A stretch of 64,000 nucleotides of DNA from Cohaesibacter marisflavi (GCF_900115225.1 NZ_FOVR01000010.1:1-64000), one strand, 5' to 3'. Numbered from the stretch's first letter, positions 7,413 to 16,684 are shown. Numbers and translations are program-made. Notes: generated from the sequence alone by a model not told the origin.

Positions 7413-8300
7413 ATGACTCTTGAGCAACTCACGATTTTTGTCGCCGTGGCCGAGCGACAGCATATTACGCGCGCAGCGGATGCGGTTGGGCTCACGCCAT
7501 CGGCGGTGAGCGCTTCTATCAAGGCATTGGAAGCCTTTCATAATGTCAAACTGTTCAATCGTGTTGGGCGGGGCATTGAACTCACTGAGGCGGGGCGGCT
7601 TTTTCTCAAGGAGGCTAAGGCCACGTTGGCGCGGGCGAATGCTGCTGCGTTGGTGCTGAGCGAGCTTGGCGGATTGAAGCGCGGCGTGCTGCATATCCAT
7701 GCCAGCCAGACGATCGCCAGCTATTGGTTGCCCTCTCGCATGGTGCATTTTCATGATCTTTATCCAGCCATTGACCTTCGCCTGACCGTGGGTAATACGC
7801 AAACTGTCACCCGCGCGATCGAAGAGGGACAGGCGGAAATCGGCTTCATCGAAGGGGATATCGATGCGCCCCTTTTGCGCTCAGCCAAGCTGGCAGACGA
7901 TGAAATTGCCATTGTGGTCGCGCCGGGCCATCCGTTGGCCATTGCGGTTGAGCAGGACTGGCTGGGGCTGATCAAGCGCACGCTGTGGGTTATGCGCGAG
8001 CAGGGATCCGGTACGCGATCCACCTTTGAAACGGCGATGAGCAGTCTTGGTGTGTCCCCTGAAGCAATCAACATTGCTCTGGAATTCCCAAGCAACGAGG
8101 CGGTGTTGTCTGCCTTGGTGGGAAGCGACTATGCGGGAGCGGTTTCCAGAATGGCAGCCGGACCGCTTGTGGCAACCGGTCAGATTACCTTTGCCGATGT
8201 TCCGTTTCCACCGCGGGATTTCATGGCGCTCAGTCACAAGGAAAGAGCTCTCAGTCCGGCGGCACATGAGTTTTTGCAACTGTGCCATCAGGCGCTCTAG
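7413..8300 (+). CDS. LysR-family transcriptional regulator
   Basis: A 295-residue regulator. The N-terminal winged helix-turn-helix (about residues 3-60) reads LEQLTIFVAVAE followed by AADAVGLTPSAVSASIKALE; the remainder is the periplasmic-binding-protein-like effector domain, with SQTIASYWLP and GVSPEAINIALEFPSNEAVLSAL. ATG 7413 is chosen over TTG 7401 because the HTH begins almost at once and GGATGG precedes it. It is divergent from the YeiH-family exporter, which it probably controls. Its overall look (VLHIHASQTIASYWLP) resembles CysB/YeiE-type activators of sulfur-linked genes, but the effector cannot be read from sequence. Confidence 0.9.
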   Translation: MTLEQLTIFVAVAERQHITRAADAVGLTPSAVSASIKALEAFHNVKLFNRVGRGIELTEAGRLFLKEAKATLARANAAALVLSELGGLKRGVLHIHASQTIASYWLPSRMVHFHDLYPAIDLRLTVGNTQTVTRAIEEGQAEIGFIEGDIDAPLLRSAKLADDEIAIVVAPGHPLAIAVEQDWLGLIKRTLWVMREQGSGTRSTFETAMSSLGVSPEAINIALEFPSNEAVLSALVGSDYAGAVSRMAAGPLVATGQITFADVPFPPRDFMALSHKERALSPAAHEFLQLCHQAL

Positions 8301-8433
8301 GGGCACCTGCGGGTAGGCCTGATCAGCTTGGGCGCCTGCCGGATCTGGTCGTTGGTTTGTTTTGGGGAAAGCGATGAGGGAAGCAAGATCGGACATGTTT
8401 GCCCGATCTCTCACTATTGCGTTGAGGGTATCC

Positions 8434-9138
8434 CTACAGAACCACAATCGGGGACGGGGTGGGAACCCGTCTGTGCAGATCGATGATATCGTGGTTGAGC
8501 AGGCGCACGCAGCCGGATGATACGGCGCGGCCGATAGACCATGTTTCTGCGGTGCCGTGCAGGCGATAGAGCGTGTCGCGGCCATCCTGATAGATATAGA
8601 GCGCACGGGCGCCAAGCGGGTTGGTCGGTCCCGGAGGCATGCCGCCATTTCTCCAGCTCCATTTTTCCAACTCTGGCTGCCGTTCGATCATTTCGTCGGG
8701 TGGCGTCCATTTTGGCCAGACGGCCTTGCGGGCAACCGTGGCACGACCCGACCATTCGAAGCCAGCCCGTCCCAGACCGACGCCATAGCGCATCGCTGTG
8801 CCATTTTCCTGCACCAGATAGAGATAATAGTTGCTGGTATCCACCACCAGCGTGCCGACCTTTTCGCTGGTAGGATAAAAGACTTCGCGGCGCAGAAATG
8901 CCTTGTCTAACTTACGCAAGTCAACGGCAGGCAAAGGAAAGCGCTCATCTGGCAATGGGCCATACATGGCGCTGTAGGGGCGTTCAAGACCCGGAGGGGA
9001 GAGCGGTTTGCGTGTGCGCGGGCTACAGGCGCTTAGAAGCCCTGCGGCCAAAATGGCACTGCCTCCCAGAAACTGGCGGCGAGAGGTCATCCCCTGTTCG
9101 GAGGCATGAGATGGCGGGGTTTGTTTTTCTTTTATCAT
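8434..9138 (-). CDS. L,D-transpeptidase (YkuD domain), Tat-exported lipoprotein
   Basis: 234 residues. The N-terminus has a twin-arginine signal, SRRQFLGG, then a hydrophobic stretch ending in LLSAC, a lipobox with Cys near residue 38. The YkuD domain follows, with the catalytic signature His194-Gly-Thr...Ser-x-Gly-Cys210-Val-Arg (RLHGTAE...SSGCVRL). Such enzymes form 3-3 crosslinks in murein or attach outer-membrane proteins to it, in the periplasm. A second in-frame ATG directly before the SRRQ motif (position 9090) is an alternative start. It stands alone between the LysR gene and copA. Confidence 0.92.
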   Translation of the reverse strand: MIKEKQTPPSHASEQGMTSRRQFLGGSAILAAGLLSACSPRTRKPLSPPGLERPYSAMYGPLPDERFPLPAVDLRKLDKAFLRREVFYPTSEKVGTLVVDTSNYYLYLVQENGTAMRYGVGLGRAGFEWSGRATVARKAVWPKWTPPDEMIERQPELEKWSWRNGGMPPGPTNPLGARALYIYQDGRDTLYRLHGTAETWSIGRAVSSGCVRLLNHDIIDLHRRVPTPSPIVVL

Positions 9139-9527
9139 TTCATTTAACTCATTTCGAACCGGGTCTTAGAGCTTTTTGCTTGAAGAAAATCCGTCTTATT
9201 TAGAATCAGTCAGCAACACATGGTCAGTCGCCGCTTTCCGGTATGAGGAAATGGTGGCCAAAAGGTGTTCCAGACTATTTCTTGAAAACAGTCTTGTCTT
9301 GCGAAAAGGAAATCCGTTCAATCAAACAAAGTGTGCGGTGGGCTCTTGAATGTGTGGTTCGTGTTTCTCCGGTGGCAAGGTTGATTGCTTCTGGTTTTAC
9401 GCACCTCTTGCGAACCGATTTTCAGTTTGAGGTGATAGTGCCATAAAATCATGACTGTAGCGGTCACAAAATCGCGAGGCGGTATTGATCATGCATAGTT
9501 TTATTTTCTCATTTTTCCTTTTCTGTT
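9139..9527. other. Intergenic region without recognised gene
   Basis: 389 bases between the L,D-transpeptidase start and the copA stop, both on the minus strand. It should contain the transpeptidase promoter, but I see no good -35/-10 pair. A 67-codon plus-strand frame at 9243-9446 has no ribosome-binding site and no family features. No terminator hairpin with a T run is evident after copA. Confidence 0.4.
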
Positions 9528-11948
9528 TCATAGCTTGGCTTGCCTGAGCCGCAGGGCGTTGGCGATGACCGATACGGACGACAAGCTCATGGCTGCTGCG
9601 GCAAACATGGGCGAGAGCAACAGGCCAAAGACTGGATAGAGAATGCCTGCCGCTACCGGTACGCCTGCGGAGTTGTAGACGAAGGCAAAGAACAGATTCT
9701 GCTTGATATTGCGCAGCGTCTTGGTGGCCAGTTTGCGGGCTCTGACAATGCCAGCCAGATCACCGCTCAGTAGCGTGATACCAGCGCTCTCCATGGCGAC
9801 GTCCGCACCTGTTCCCATGGCGATGCCTACATCGGCTGCGGCAAGGGCAGGGGCGTCGTTCACTCCGTCGCCAGCCATGGCCACATAAGCGCCATTGGCA
9901 TGCAGCTCTTCAACCAGTGCCTTCTTGTCTTCCGGCAGAACTCCAGCCCGCACCTGATCAATGCCAAGCTTGCCAGCAACGGCCTTGGCTGTGCGTTCAT
10001 TGTCGCCTGTGGCCATGATGACGGTCAGGCCGAGATCATGCAGATCCGAGATTGCCTGCTGCGTGGTTTCCTTGATGGGGTCGGCAACGGCAACCATGCC
10101 AGCCAGGTTGCCATCGATAGCAATGAACATGGCGGTCTTGCCCTCTTCCTGAAGGCTTGCTGCCTGTTCCTGCGCTTCATCAGCGCTGATTGATAGCTCT
10201 TCCAGCATCGCAATGTTGCCAAGGGAGACGTGCTTTCCTTGCACCTTGCCTTTGACGCCCTTGCCGGTCATGGCTTCAAAGTCGGATGAGTCCAGACGCT
10301 CGGCGTCTCTTTCCCGGGCACCGCTGACGATTGCTTCGGCAAGCGGGTGTTCGGACCCGCGCTCAAGGGCCGCTGCAATGGCCAGAATATCGGCCTCTTG
10401 TCTGTCGCCGAGCGCAATCACGTCTGTGAGCTTGGGTTTGCCTTCGGTGAGCGTGCCGGTCTTGTCAACAATCACGGTATCCACACGGGCCATGCGCTCC
10501 AGCGCTTCGGCATCCTTGATCAGTACGCCAGCCTGAGCGCCGCGTCCTGCTGCCGTGGTGATGGAAATAGGTGTTGCCAGACCCAGAGCGCATGGGCAGG
10601 CCACGATCAGAACGGAGACTGCCGATGCGATGGCAAAGGCGAGCGCCGGTTCGGGGCCAAAGATGAGCCAGACGACGAAGGCCAGAAGGGAGGCTGCGAC
10701 CACGGCAGGCACGAAGATGGATGAAACCTTGTCGGCCAACCCCTGAATGGGCGCGCGGGATTGCCGCGCACTGGAGACCATGCCCACGATCTGGGATAGC
10801 ACCGTCTCCGAGCCGATATGGGTGGCCTTGATTGCCAGAGATCCGTTCTTGTTGATGGTGCCGCCTGTGACTGCGTCGCCTTCGTTTTTCTCGATCGGGA
10901 CCGGTTCGCCGGTGATCATGCTTTCGTCAACGGAGGAGTGCCCCTCGGTTACTTCGCCATCCACGGGGATGCTATCGCCGGGACGGACACGCAGCAGATC
11001 GCCTTCGAGCACATTCTCAAGCGGTGCATCATATTCGCTGCCATCGGGCAGGATGCGGCGGGCGGTTTTGGGGGCTAGATCAAGCAGAGCCCTGATGGCG
11101 TCTCCCGTGCGCTCGCGGGCACGCAATTCGAGCACCTGACCCACAAAGATCAGCGCGATAATGACAACGGAAGCCTCGAAATAGGTGCCGACGCCTTCCG
11201 CGCTTTGATATTGTTCGGGAAAGATATCGGGCAGGAAGGTTGCGAAGAGCGAGTAGATATAGGCTGCGCCCACGCCCAGAGAAATCAGCGTCCACATATT
11301 GGGCGAGACATTCTTGATCGACTCCAAGCCGCGCTTGAAGAATGGTTGGGCTGCCCAGAGCACGATGGGGGTTGCGATGACAAATTCGATATAGGCGGAC
11401 AGCTGATGGCCCAGCCAATCGCGCACCGGCAGGCCGATCATGCCGCCCATGGTCAGGATCATCAAGGGGATTGCTGCGCCCACACTGATCCAGAGGCGAC
11501 GGGTGAAGTCAACCAGCTCTTCAGAGGGCTCATCAGAAGGTACTGTGGGTTCCAAGGCCATGCCGCATTTGGGGCAGGAGCCAGGCTCATCGCGGATGAT
11601 TTCCGGATGCATGGGGCAGGTCCATTGCGTTCCCGGCTGGGTCTGCTGGTTGGCTTTTTTGGCATTGCCCGAGGCGTAGAAATAGGGATCGTCGTGGAAC
11701 TTGCTCTGACAGCCATCGGAGCAAAAATAGTAGATTTCGCCGTCATACTGCTCCGAGCGTGTGTCTTGCTTGACCGTCACACTCATTCCGCATACTGGGT
11801 CGGTTGCAGTCTTGGCACCCGGCTCGGCAGGGGGCTGCTGCCCATGATGATGATCGTGATGGTCATGAGCATGGTGGCTATGGTCGTTATGCTTTCCATC
11901 ATGGTCATGATGAGAGTGATTATGGTGTTCGTGCGTATGACTGGACAT
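9528..11948 (-). CDS. copA: Copper-translocating P-type ATPase with His-rich tail and YHS domain
   Basis: 806 residues. The N-terminus (about 1-38) is extremely rich in His and Asp. A YHS metal-binding domain follows (about 45-95, DPVCGM...YYFCSDGC), then a heavy-metal-binding motif (about 108-135, TCPMHPEI...CPKCGMAL). Eight membrane helices carry the CPC transport motif at Cys451-Pro-Cys453; the phosphorylated aspartate is Asp495 in DKTGT, followed by TGDN and [10 protein letters not shown]. There are no standard CxxC HMA repeats, which places it with the SilP/CopA-type ATPases with YHS domains. It exports Cu(I) (perhaps Ag(I)) from the cytoplasm. The start has AGGAGG 6 bases upstream, and a CueR-type promoter supports copper. 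Confidence 0.93.
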   Translation of the reverse strand: MSSHTHEHHNHSHHDHDGKHNDHSHHAHDHHDHHHGQQPPAEPGAKTATDPVCGMSVTVKQDTRSEQYDGEIYYFCSDGCQSKFHDDPYFYASGNAKKANQQTQPGTQWTCPMHPEIIRDEPGSCPKCGMALEPTVPSDEPSEELVDFTRRLWISVGAAIPLMILTMGGMIGLPVRDWLGHQLSAYIEFVIATPIVLWAAQPFFKRGLESIKNVSPNMWTLISLGVGAAYIYSLFATFLPDIFPEQYQSAEGVGTYFEASVVIIALIFVGQVLELRARERTGDAIRALLDLAPKTARRILPDGSEYDAPLENVLEGDLLRVRPGDSIPVDGEVTEGHSSVDESMITGEPVPIEKNEGDAVTGGTINKNGSLAIKATHIGSETVLSQIVGMVSSARQSRAPIQGLADKVSSIFVPAVVAASLLAFVVWLIFGPEPALAFAIASAVSVLIVACPCALGLATPISITTAAGRGAQAGVLIKDAEALERMARVDTVIVDKTGTLTEGKPKLTDVIALGDRQEADILAIAAALERGSEHPLAEAIVSGARERDAERLDSSDFEAMTGKGVKGKVQGKHVSLGNIAMLEELSISADEAQEQAASLQEEGKTAMFIAIDGNLAGMVAVADPIKETTQQAISDLHDLGLTVIMATGDNERTAKAVAGKLGIDQVRAGVLPEDKKALVEELHANGAYVAMAGDGVNDAPALAAADVGIAMGTGADVAMESAGITLLSGDLAGIVRARKLATKTLRNIKQNLFFAFVYNSAGVPVAAGILYPVFGLLLSPMFAAAAMSLSSVSVIANALRLRQAKL

Positions 11949-12026
11949 AAACGCCTCCTGTCATTTGTTCTTTCAATTTGCTTATGCGGTGAACGAGGGC
12001 GTTTCATTGCTCTTGTTGTTGCATTC

Positions 12027-12057
12027 TAGATGGGGCTTCCACCAACTGGAAGGTCAA
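12027..12057 (-). promoter_or_regulatory. CueR-type copper-responsive promoter of copA
   Basis: Read on the minus strand, TTGACC (-35, 12052-12057) overlaps the dyad CTTCC-N7-GGAAG (12036-12052) and is followed by CATCTA (-10) after a 19-base spacer. An over-long spacer with a CTTCC/GGAAG dyad is the signature of MerR-family CueR promoters. The distance to the copA ATG is about 70 bases. No CueR gene lies in this window, so the activator is presumably encoded elsewhere. Confidence 0.8.
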
Positions 12058-12242
12058 TGGTGGGGGCGGGATTTTGTTCCTGATTTTGTCTGCGTAAGAC
12101 TTTTTTCTCGTCTAAGGACGCAGGCATATCAGCCAAAAATCGGGCCGGTCCTGTCTTGTTCTTGCCGCTGTTTGGGTGTTTGGTTCCTTGATGACCGGGG
12201 ACATCGCCCCCACATCAGGCGTCATGAAAGGGGAGAAATGCT

Positions 12243-12629
12243 ATGAATTACACAATCGATAAAGTGTTGGCAGGCGTGACAGTGGAAGAGGCCGAACCAC
12301 GCGTGCGTGAAGCGCTCGCTGCCAAGGGGTTTGGTGTGCTGACGGAAATCAACGTCAAGGAAACGCTGAAGAAAAAACTCGGTGAGGATGTTGCGCCCTA
12401 CAAGATTTTAGGTGCTTGCAAGCCGGAAATGGCACACAAGGCCATGATGGCAGAACCCAAGATTGGCGCCATGCTGCCATGTAACGTTATTCTGAGGACG
12501 GTTGAAAATGGCACAGAGGTCAGCGCAATTGATCCGCTGGCATCCATGAGTGCTGTTGAGAATCCTGCCCTCATGGGGATTGCCACGGATGTCAAAAATC
12601 TGCTCACTGAAGTGATCGTTGATTTGTAA
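12243..12629 (+). CDS. DUF302-family protein
   Basis: A 128-residue soluble protein, essentially one DUF302 domain: a ferredoxin-like fold with VEEAEPRVREALAAKGFGVLTEIN near the N-terminus, then YKILGACKPEMAHKAM, and the C-terminal PLASM segment. It has no signal peptide. DUF302 genes often sit beside metal-export or redox genes but have no settled biochemical role. It is divergent from the copper ATPase with a 294-base gap, so copper-linked expression is possible, though no second CueR box is seen on its side. GGGGAG precedes the ATG. Confidence 0.85.
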   Translation: MNYTIDKVLAGVTVEEAEPRVREALAAKGFGVLTEINVKETLKKKLGEDVAPYKILGACKPEMAHKAMMAEPKIGAMLPCNVILRTVENGTEVSAIDPLASMSAVENPALMGIATDVKNLLTEVIVDL

Positions 12630-12684
12630 GGGCGTAGAGAGCGCTGACAGCTTCTCGCCTTTGCAAAGAGGCTAGAGTTTGGAT

Positions 12685-13299
12685 CTATTCGGACGCCGAA
12701 AGGCTCTTGGCGTTCCAGATCTTTACGACACCATTGTCAACAAGGCAGAGAGACCCAGTGCCTACCTTGGCCTCGCTGGCGGCAATGCCGAATTGCGGCG
12801 CCACGATTCTCAGGATGCCATTGCTGGTCACGATGACGGCTGTGGCATCTTCTCCGAAGGTCTCTTCTATCTCTGTCATCATGGCATTCCAGCTGGAAAT
12901 AATGGTTTGCGGATCCGGTGACCAATCGTAGCCATCCGGCCAGATGCTCTGCTGCTGCCAACCATCGATATCTTTGTCGCCATAGTCCGCACGGATATCA
13001 TCATTGGATCGGGCTTCCCAGAGGCCGTAGTCGATTTCCCGCAAGGCATCGCTGACAGTCATCTCGACGCCGTTCCAACCGGCTGTCGCGAGGGCGACTT
13101 CTGCGGTTTGTACCGTACGCTTGAGCGGGCCGCAATAAATCACATCCGCTGTTATGCCGCTCTCTTTGAGCGCTTCGCCAACGGCTTGGGCCTGTTCTTT
13201 GCCCTTTTCCACCAGGGGCAGATCGCTGCGGGCGCCAACCCAGACCACCTTGTCGCCTTTTGCGAAGGTGTTGCCATGCCTTACCAGAATGAGCTTCAT
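12685..13299 (-). CDS. Histidine phosphatase family protein
   Basis: 204 residues with the phosphoglycerate-mutase-like signature LVRHGNT, in which His8 would be the phosphorylated residue. The supporting Arg is in GPLKRTVQTAE and the acid in LREIDYGLWEA. The late His of the family is replaced in this region by VTSNGILRIV, an unusual change because VxHGG is expected there. It follows kdsB by 9 bases on the same strand, with AGGAGG before its ATG, so the two form an operon. A role with a phosphosugar in surface polysaccharide synthesis is conceivable, but the missing late histidine could also mean altered or lost activity. Confidence 0.82.
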   Translation of the reverse strand: MKLILVRHGNTFAKGDKVVWVGARSDLPLVEKGKEQAQAVGEALKESGITADVIYCGPLKRTVQTAEVALATAGWNGVEMTVSDALREIDYGLWEARSNDDIRADYGDKDIDGWQQQSIWPDGYDWSPDPQTIISSWNAMMTEIEETFGEDATAVIVTSNGILRIVAPQFGIAASEAKVGTGSLCLVDNGVVKIWNAKSLSASE

Positions 13300-13308
13300 G
13301 GGAGCCTC

Positions 13309-14091
13309 CTATAGAACCAGTTCGCCTTCGCGGCTGATGATTTCTTCGGCGATGGCGATGTCTTCCTTGGCGTCCACCGAAGCATGGGTGCGGTTGCGAT
13401 AGTCTACGATGACGACGCGGACCGTCATGCCATATTCCAGCGCGCGCAACTGTTCCAGACCTTCGGTCAATTCCAGCGGAGAAGGCTCCAGCCCGACATA
13501 GCGCTCAAGCGAGGCCTTGCGATAGCCATAAAGGCCGATATGACGATAGGTCGGCGAAAAGCCCTTGCTTCTGGCGAAGGGCAGGATGTTCTTGGAGAAA
13601 TAAAGCGCGTTATGCTGCTTGTTGAATACGACGGTGGTGCCGCTGGCTGGATTGACCTTTTTGCTTTCCGTCAGGATCTCAATCGCTGCTTCAGACATTT
13701 CGGTAGCGGGCGTTACGATATCAAACGGATCCTGTGACTTCTCGAACTCGTCAATCATGGCCTGAATGACCCATGGAGGGGTCAGAACCGCATCGCCCTG
13801 AAAGTTGATGATGGCATCTTCGGTGATGTTGGCCGCCTTGATGGTCGCATGAGCGCGCTCGGAACCGTTGCGGCAGCTATCCGACGTAAGAACGGCCTCC
13901 GCACCAAAGCTTTTGGCATGATCGACGATTCTCTGATCTTCTGTGCTGATAACGATTCGGGAGCAGCCACTGGTCGCGCCAGCGATTCGCCAGACCCGCT
14001 CAAGCATGCTGGTTCCCAAAATCGGCAACATTGGCTTGCCGGGCAGACGGCTTGAGCCGTACCGGGCTGGAATGACGATCGCAACGGACAT
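13309..14091 (-). CDS. kdsB: 3-deoxy-manno-octulosonate cytidylyltransferase-like protein
   Basis: 260 residues. KdsB activates Kdo with CTP to CMP-Kdo in the cytoplasm for lipopolysaccharide or capsule. The N-terminal nucleotide-binding motif IPARYGSSRLPGKPM, then VISTEDQRI, RNGSERAHA and the later YRHIGLYGYRK are all clear family hallmarks. The usual QGDEPLI metal site reads QGDAVLT here, so the glutamate after the aspartate is replaced by alanine. ATG 14091 is preferred to the upstream TTG because AGGAGG lies 6 bases before it. It heads a two-gene minus-strand operon with the histidine phosphatase. A paralogue specific for another 3-deoxy sugar is an alternative. Confidence 0.82.
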   Translation of the reverse strand: MSVAIVIPARYGSSRLPGKPMLPILGTSMLERVWRIAGATSGCSRIVISTEDQRIVDHAKSFGAEAVLTSDSCRNGSERAHATIKAANITEDAIINFQGDAVLTPPWVIQAMIDEFEKSQDPFDIVTPATEMSEAAIEILTESKKVNPASGTTVVFNKQHNALYFSKNILPFARSKGFSPTYRHIGLYGYRKASLERYVGLEPSPLELTEGLEQLRALEYGMTVRVVIVDYRNRTHASVDAKEDIAIAEEIISREGELVL

Positions 14092-14743
14092 GGCGGACCT
14101 CCTCAAGAGAAACTATCCTGCCCTTGTTAGCCCAGCATCCTTATAAGAAGAAAGAAGAGGTGGTCCGATTTTCAGGTTTTCCTATGGATAAACGGCGATC
14201 TGGGTGTTTGCTCACAGGTCACACACTCCGACTTCCCGAGAATGAGGGATGCGAGCAAAGAAGCGATTCTCTTTTTGTTTCATTCGTTTGGTGTGAAAGA
14301 AAGCTGTCACAAATATCGTCGCATGGCCAATACTGTCCACATCGGCTCGTACGCAGAACGGTTTCAGTAAAAATACCCAGATCCAAAGATTGCGCTTTCG
14401 GACCACTCCGTCTATAAGACGCTCGCACCTAACAATTGAGCTATAGTTGTATAGTCTGACTTGTTGGAAACCCTGGTTGTCTGCTGCGGAGCGCTTGTTG
14501 GTCTGCAACTTTAGTGTTACGAGAGCTGCGCCTTAGAGACAACTTGTGGAATTGGTTGAAGGGACATAAGGTCCGCTTCCGTGAGCTGTGAAGATCGGGT
14601 AGCAGCCAGGCTAAGATTTGTTTTTCAAGCCTGCTGTTGGCGACACAACGCATTGTTCTTGGATGTCGCAAATTTCGGGTATAGTCTATACCCATCCAAA
14701 TTTGCGGTCGTTCAAACCGCCAGAGAGCATAGGGAGGTTTACC
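14092..14743. other. Long intergenic region upstream of CBS gene
   Basis: 652 bases between the divergent kdsB and CBS-domain genes. A bulged stem-loop (CAG.CAGGCT with AGCCTGCTG) lies at about 14606-14640, and the nested palindrome at 14667-14706. The motif GTATAGTCT occurs twice, at about 14449-14457 and inside the nested palindrome. A 98-codon minus-strand frame (14212-14508) has no ribosome-binding site and unconvincing composition. I see nothing else. Confidence 0.4.
14667..14706. promoter_or_regulatory. Nested double palindrome before CBS/permease genes
   Basis: Outer arms CGCAAATTT (14667-14675) and AAATTTGCG (14698-14706) are a perfect 9-bp inverted repeat. Between them GGGTATA-GTC-TATACCC (14677-14693) is a perfect 7-bp inverted repeat. 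The element ends 37 bases before the GTG start. TATAGT within the inner repeat could be a -10 hexamer. It could be a dual operator on DNA or a 16-bp hairpin in RNA. No regulator gene is adjacent. Confidence 0.6.
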
Positions 14744-15211
14744 GTGCCCTGCATAGACGCAATGGTCGATAAAGTTGTTAGTTTGACCCCCGATCAAACT
14801 GTCGAGGAAGCTATGAAGGTCCTCGAAACACGGCAGATAAGAACGGCCCCGGTTCTTGATGAAAATAACATTCTTTTGGGAATGTTTGGGTTCGAGTCGC
14901 TTTTGAAACAAATGCTTCCCGTCTCCGTCAGGATGCCGTCCGGGCTCCAACGTCTCGGTTTCGTGCGTGGTGCCAAGCCGGATATTGCGCGTCGCTTGCG
15001 TAGTATCAAGGCCCAGTCGCTGACAGACGCCATGAACCGGGATCCCATTGTCCTCAGCCCCGACCTTTCGGTCTGGGAGGGCATTCGCAAGCTGGCCAAA
15101 CACGGCAGTCCGCTGCCGGTCGTGGAGAATGGTACAAACAGGTTCCTTGGCATCGTGACGGAGCAGTCCGCCATTGCCGAATTGGAACGTGACGAGTATT
15201 CATCACGTTAA
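14744..15211 (+). CDS. CBS-domain pair protein
   Basis: 155 residues made up of two CBS motifs: VSLTPDQTVEEAMKVLETRQIRTAPVLDENN (about 9-40, with LGMFGFESLL) and IVLSPDLSVWEGIRKLAKHGSPLPVVEN followed by FLGIVTEQSAI near the C-terminus. CBS pairs bind adenine nucleotides or other charged ligands and usually regulate a partner. There is no catalytic domain. The GTG start is preferred because GGGAGG lies 6 bases upstream; the frame is open further upstream but without another site. An ArsB/NhaD-like permease follows closely and may be the regulated partner. Confidence 0.85.
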   Translation: MPCIDAMVDKVVSLTPDQTVEEAMKVLETRQIRTAPVLDENNILLGMFGFESLLKQMLPVSVRMPSGLQRLGFVRGAKPDIARRLRSIKAQSLTDAMNRDPIVLSPDLSVWEGIRKLAKHGSPLPVVENGTNRFLGIVTEQSAIAELERDEYSSR

Positions 15212-15303
15212 ACAGGGCTCAGCGCAGTAGATAACCCTCTATGGGGTGTGTGCGTTACGGACTGCACACATCCATAGTTAGTGAGAAGAGCCTTAGTTTA
15301 TCT

Positions 15304-16647
15304 ATGGAACATGCCAGTGGAATCGCCACGAGCGCTGTCTTCGGATGGTCGCCTCTCGTTGTGGCAACGGTAATTCTGATTGCTGCCTACTTCTTCATTA
15401 TTTCAGAAAAGATCAACCGCGCCATTGTGTCCCTTTTGGGGGCGGGGTTGCTGGTTCTGCTCGGTGTTCTGAACTTCGAGTTGGTCATTGAAGGCATCGA
15501 TTTCAATACGATCTTCCTGCTTACGGGCATGATGGTGATTGTCGCAATCACCAAGGATTCCGGGGTCTTCCAGTTTGTCGCCATTTATACCGCGAAGGCA
15601 GTGAAGGCGAACCCGCGTAAGCTTCTGGCCGCTCTGGCCATCGTGACGGCTGTATTCTCTGCTCTTCTGGATAACGTGACAACGGTTCTGTTGGTGGTTC
15701 CGGTTACGCTCCTGTTGACTGATCAGCTCAATCTGAAGGCCTATCCGTTTCTGTTTTCGCAGATTTTTGCTTCCAACATCGGTGGTACGGCAACCCTTAT
15801 CGGTGACCCGCCGAACATCCTGATTGGCTCCGCTGTGGGCCTTGGCTTCATGGATTTCGTTGAATGGGTTGGCCCGATTGCCCTGATCATTTTGATCTTC
15901 TGCCTTTTCTTCTTTGATTTTATCTGGGGTCGCAAGTTGACCGCGAGTGAAGAAGACAAAGAAGCAATGATGAAATATAACGCCTTCGAAGCCATCGAAG
16001 ACAAGGTGCTTCTGGTCAAATCCCTCTTCACTCTTGCCCTCGTTCTGGCTGGTTTCATCTGGGGGCATGGACAGGGCTGGGAACCGGGCACCATTGCTCT
16101 GACGGGCGCAGCCTTCCTGTTGCTGCTGCACAGCTTTGGTGGCAAGCCTGAAGAACAGTCTCATCATGTTCACAGTGCTTTCCAGCAGGTCGAATGGGAA
16201 ACCATTTTCTTCTTCCTTGGGCTGTTCGTTCTGGTTTCCGGTGTCGAGCAGACTGGTCTTCTGAAGATCATGGCCGAGAAACTTCTTGGTCTGACCGGCA
16301 CGAATATCGAGCTGGCTGGCATGATCATTCTGGGCGCATCGGCTGTCCTTTCGGCGATCGTTGATAACATCCCGTTCGTTGCCACGATGATCCCGTTGAT
16401 CAAGGCCATGCAGGCCGATCTTGGTGGGCCTCAGGCGATTGAGCCGCTGTGGTGGTGTCTATCGCTTGGTGCATGTCTTGGTGGTAACGGCACTCTGATC
16501 GGTGCCAGCGCCAACGTCATGGTGGCCAGTTTTGCAGAGCGTGCAGGACAGCGCATCTCCTTCATGGACTTCATGAAGCTGGCTTTCCCGCTGATGCTCT
16601 TCACAACTTTCCTATCTGCTATCTTCGCCTATTTCGTCTATTTCTGA
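15304..16647 (+). CDS. ArsB/NhaD-type ion transporter superfamily permease
   Basis: About 447 residues with roughly ten to twelve membrane helices. The halves carry related motifs: FSALLDNVTTVLLVVPVTLLL with GGTATLIGDPPNILIGSAVG, and LSAIVDNIPFVATMIPL with LGGNGTLIGASANVM. These DN.PT/GG..T.IG..AN patterns define the ArsB, NhaD and SLC13-like ion transporter family. Substrates in the family include arsenite, sodium/proton and dicarboxylates; no arsenic genes are near. The start is uncertain: ATG 15304 lies just before the first helix, ATG 15241 would add 21 residues, and neither has a good ribosome-binding site. It probably shares a transcript with the CBS gene. Confidence 0.87.
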   Translation: MEHASGIATSAVFGWSPLVVATVILIAAYFFIISEKINRAIVSLLGAGLLVLLGVLNFELVIEGIDFNTIFLLTGMMVIVAITKDSGVFQFVAIYTAKAVKANPRKLLAALAIVTAVFSALLDNVTTVLLVVPVTLLLTDQLNLKAYPFLFSQIFASNIGGTATLIGDPPNILIGSAVGLGFMDFVEWVGPIALIILIFCLFFFDFIWGRKLTASEEDKEAMMKYNAFEAIEDKVLLVKSLFTLALVLAGFIWGHGQGWEPGTIALTGAAFLLLLHSFGGKPEEQSHHVHSAFQQVEWETIFFFLGLFVLVSGVEQTGLLKIMAEKLLGLTGTNIELAGMIILGASAVLSAIVDNIPFVATMIPLIKAMQADLGGPQAIEPLWWCLSLGACLGGNGTLIGASANVMVASFAERAGQRISFMDFMKLAFPLMLFTTFLSAIFAYFVYF

Positions 16648-16684
16648 TAGACTGGCCAGAGCAGAAAGCACATAGCGTTTACAA

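Noticed and set aside
11949-12242. Second CueR box facing the DUF302 gene
   Set aside because: Only one CTTCC-N7-GGAAG dyad exists in the gap, and its -35/-10 orientation serves copA.
14212-14508. 98-codon minus-strand ORF between kdsB and the CBS gene
   Set aside because: No ribosome-binding site, odd composition, and no family likeness.
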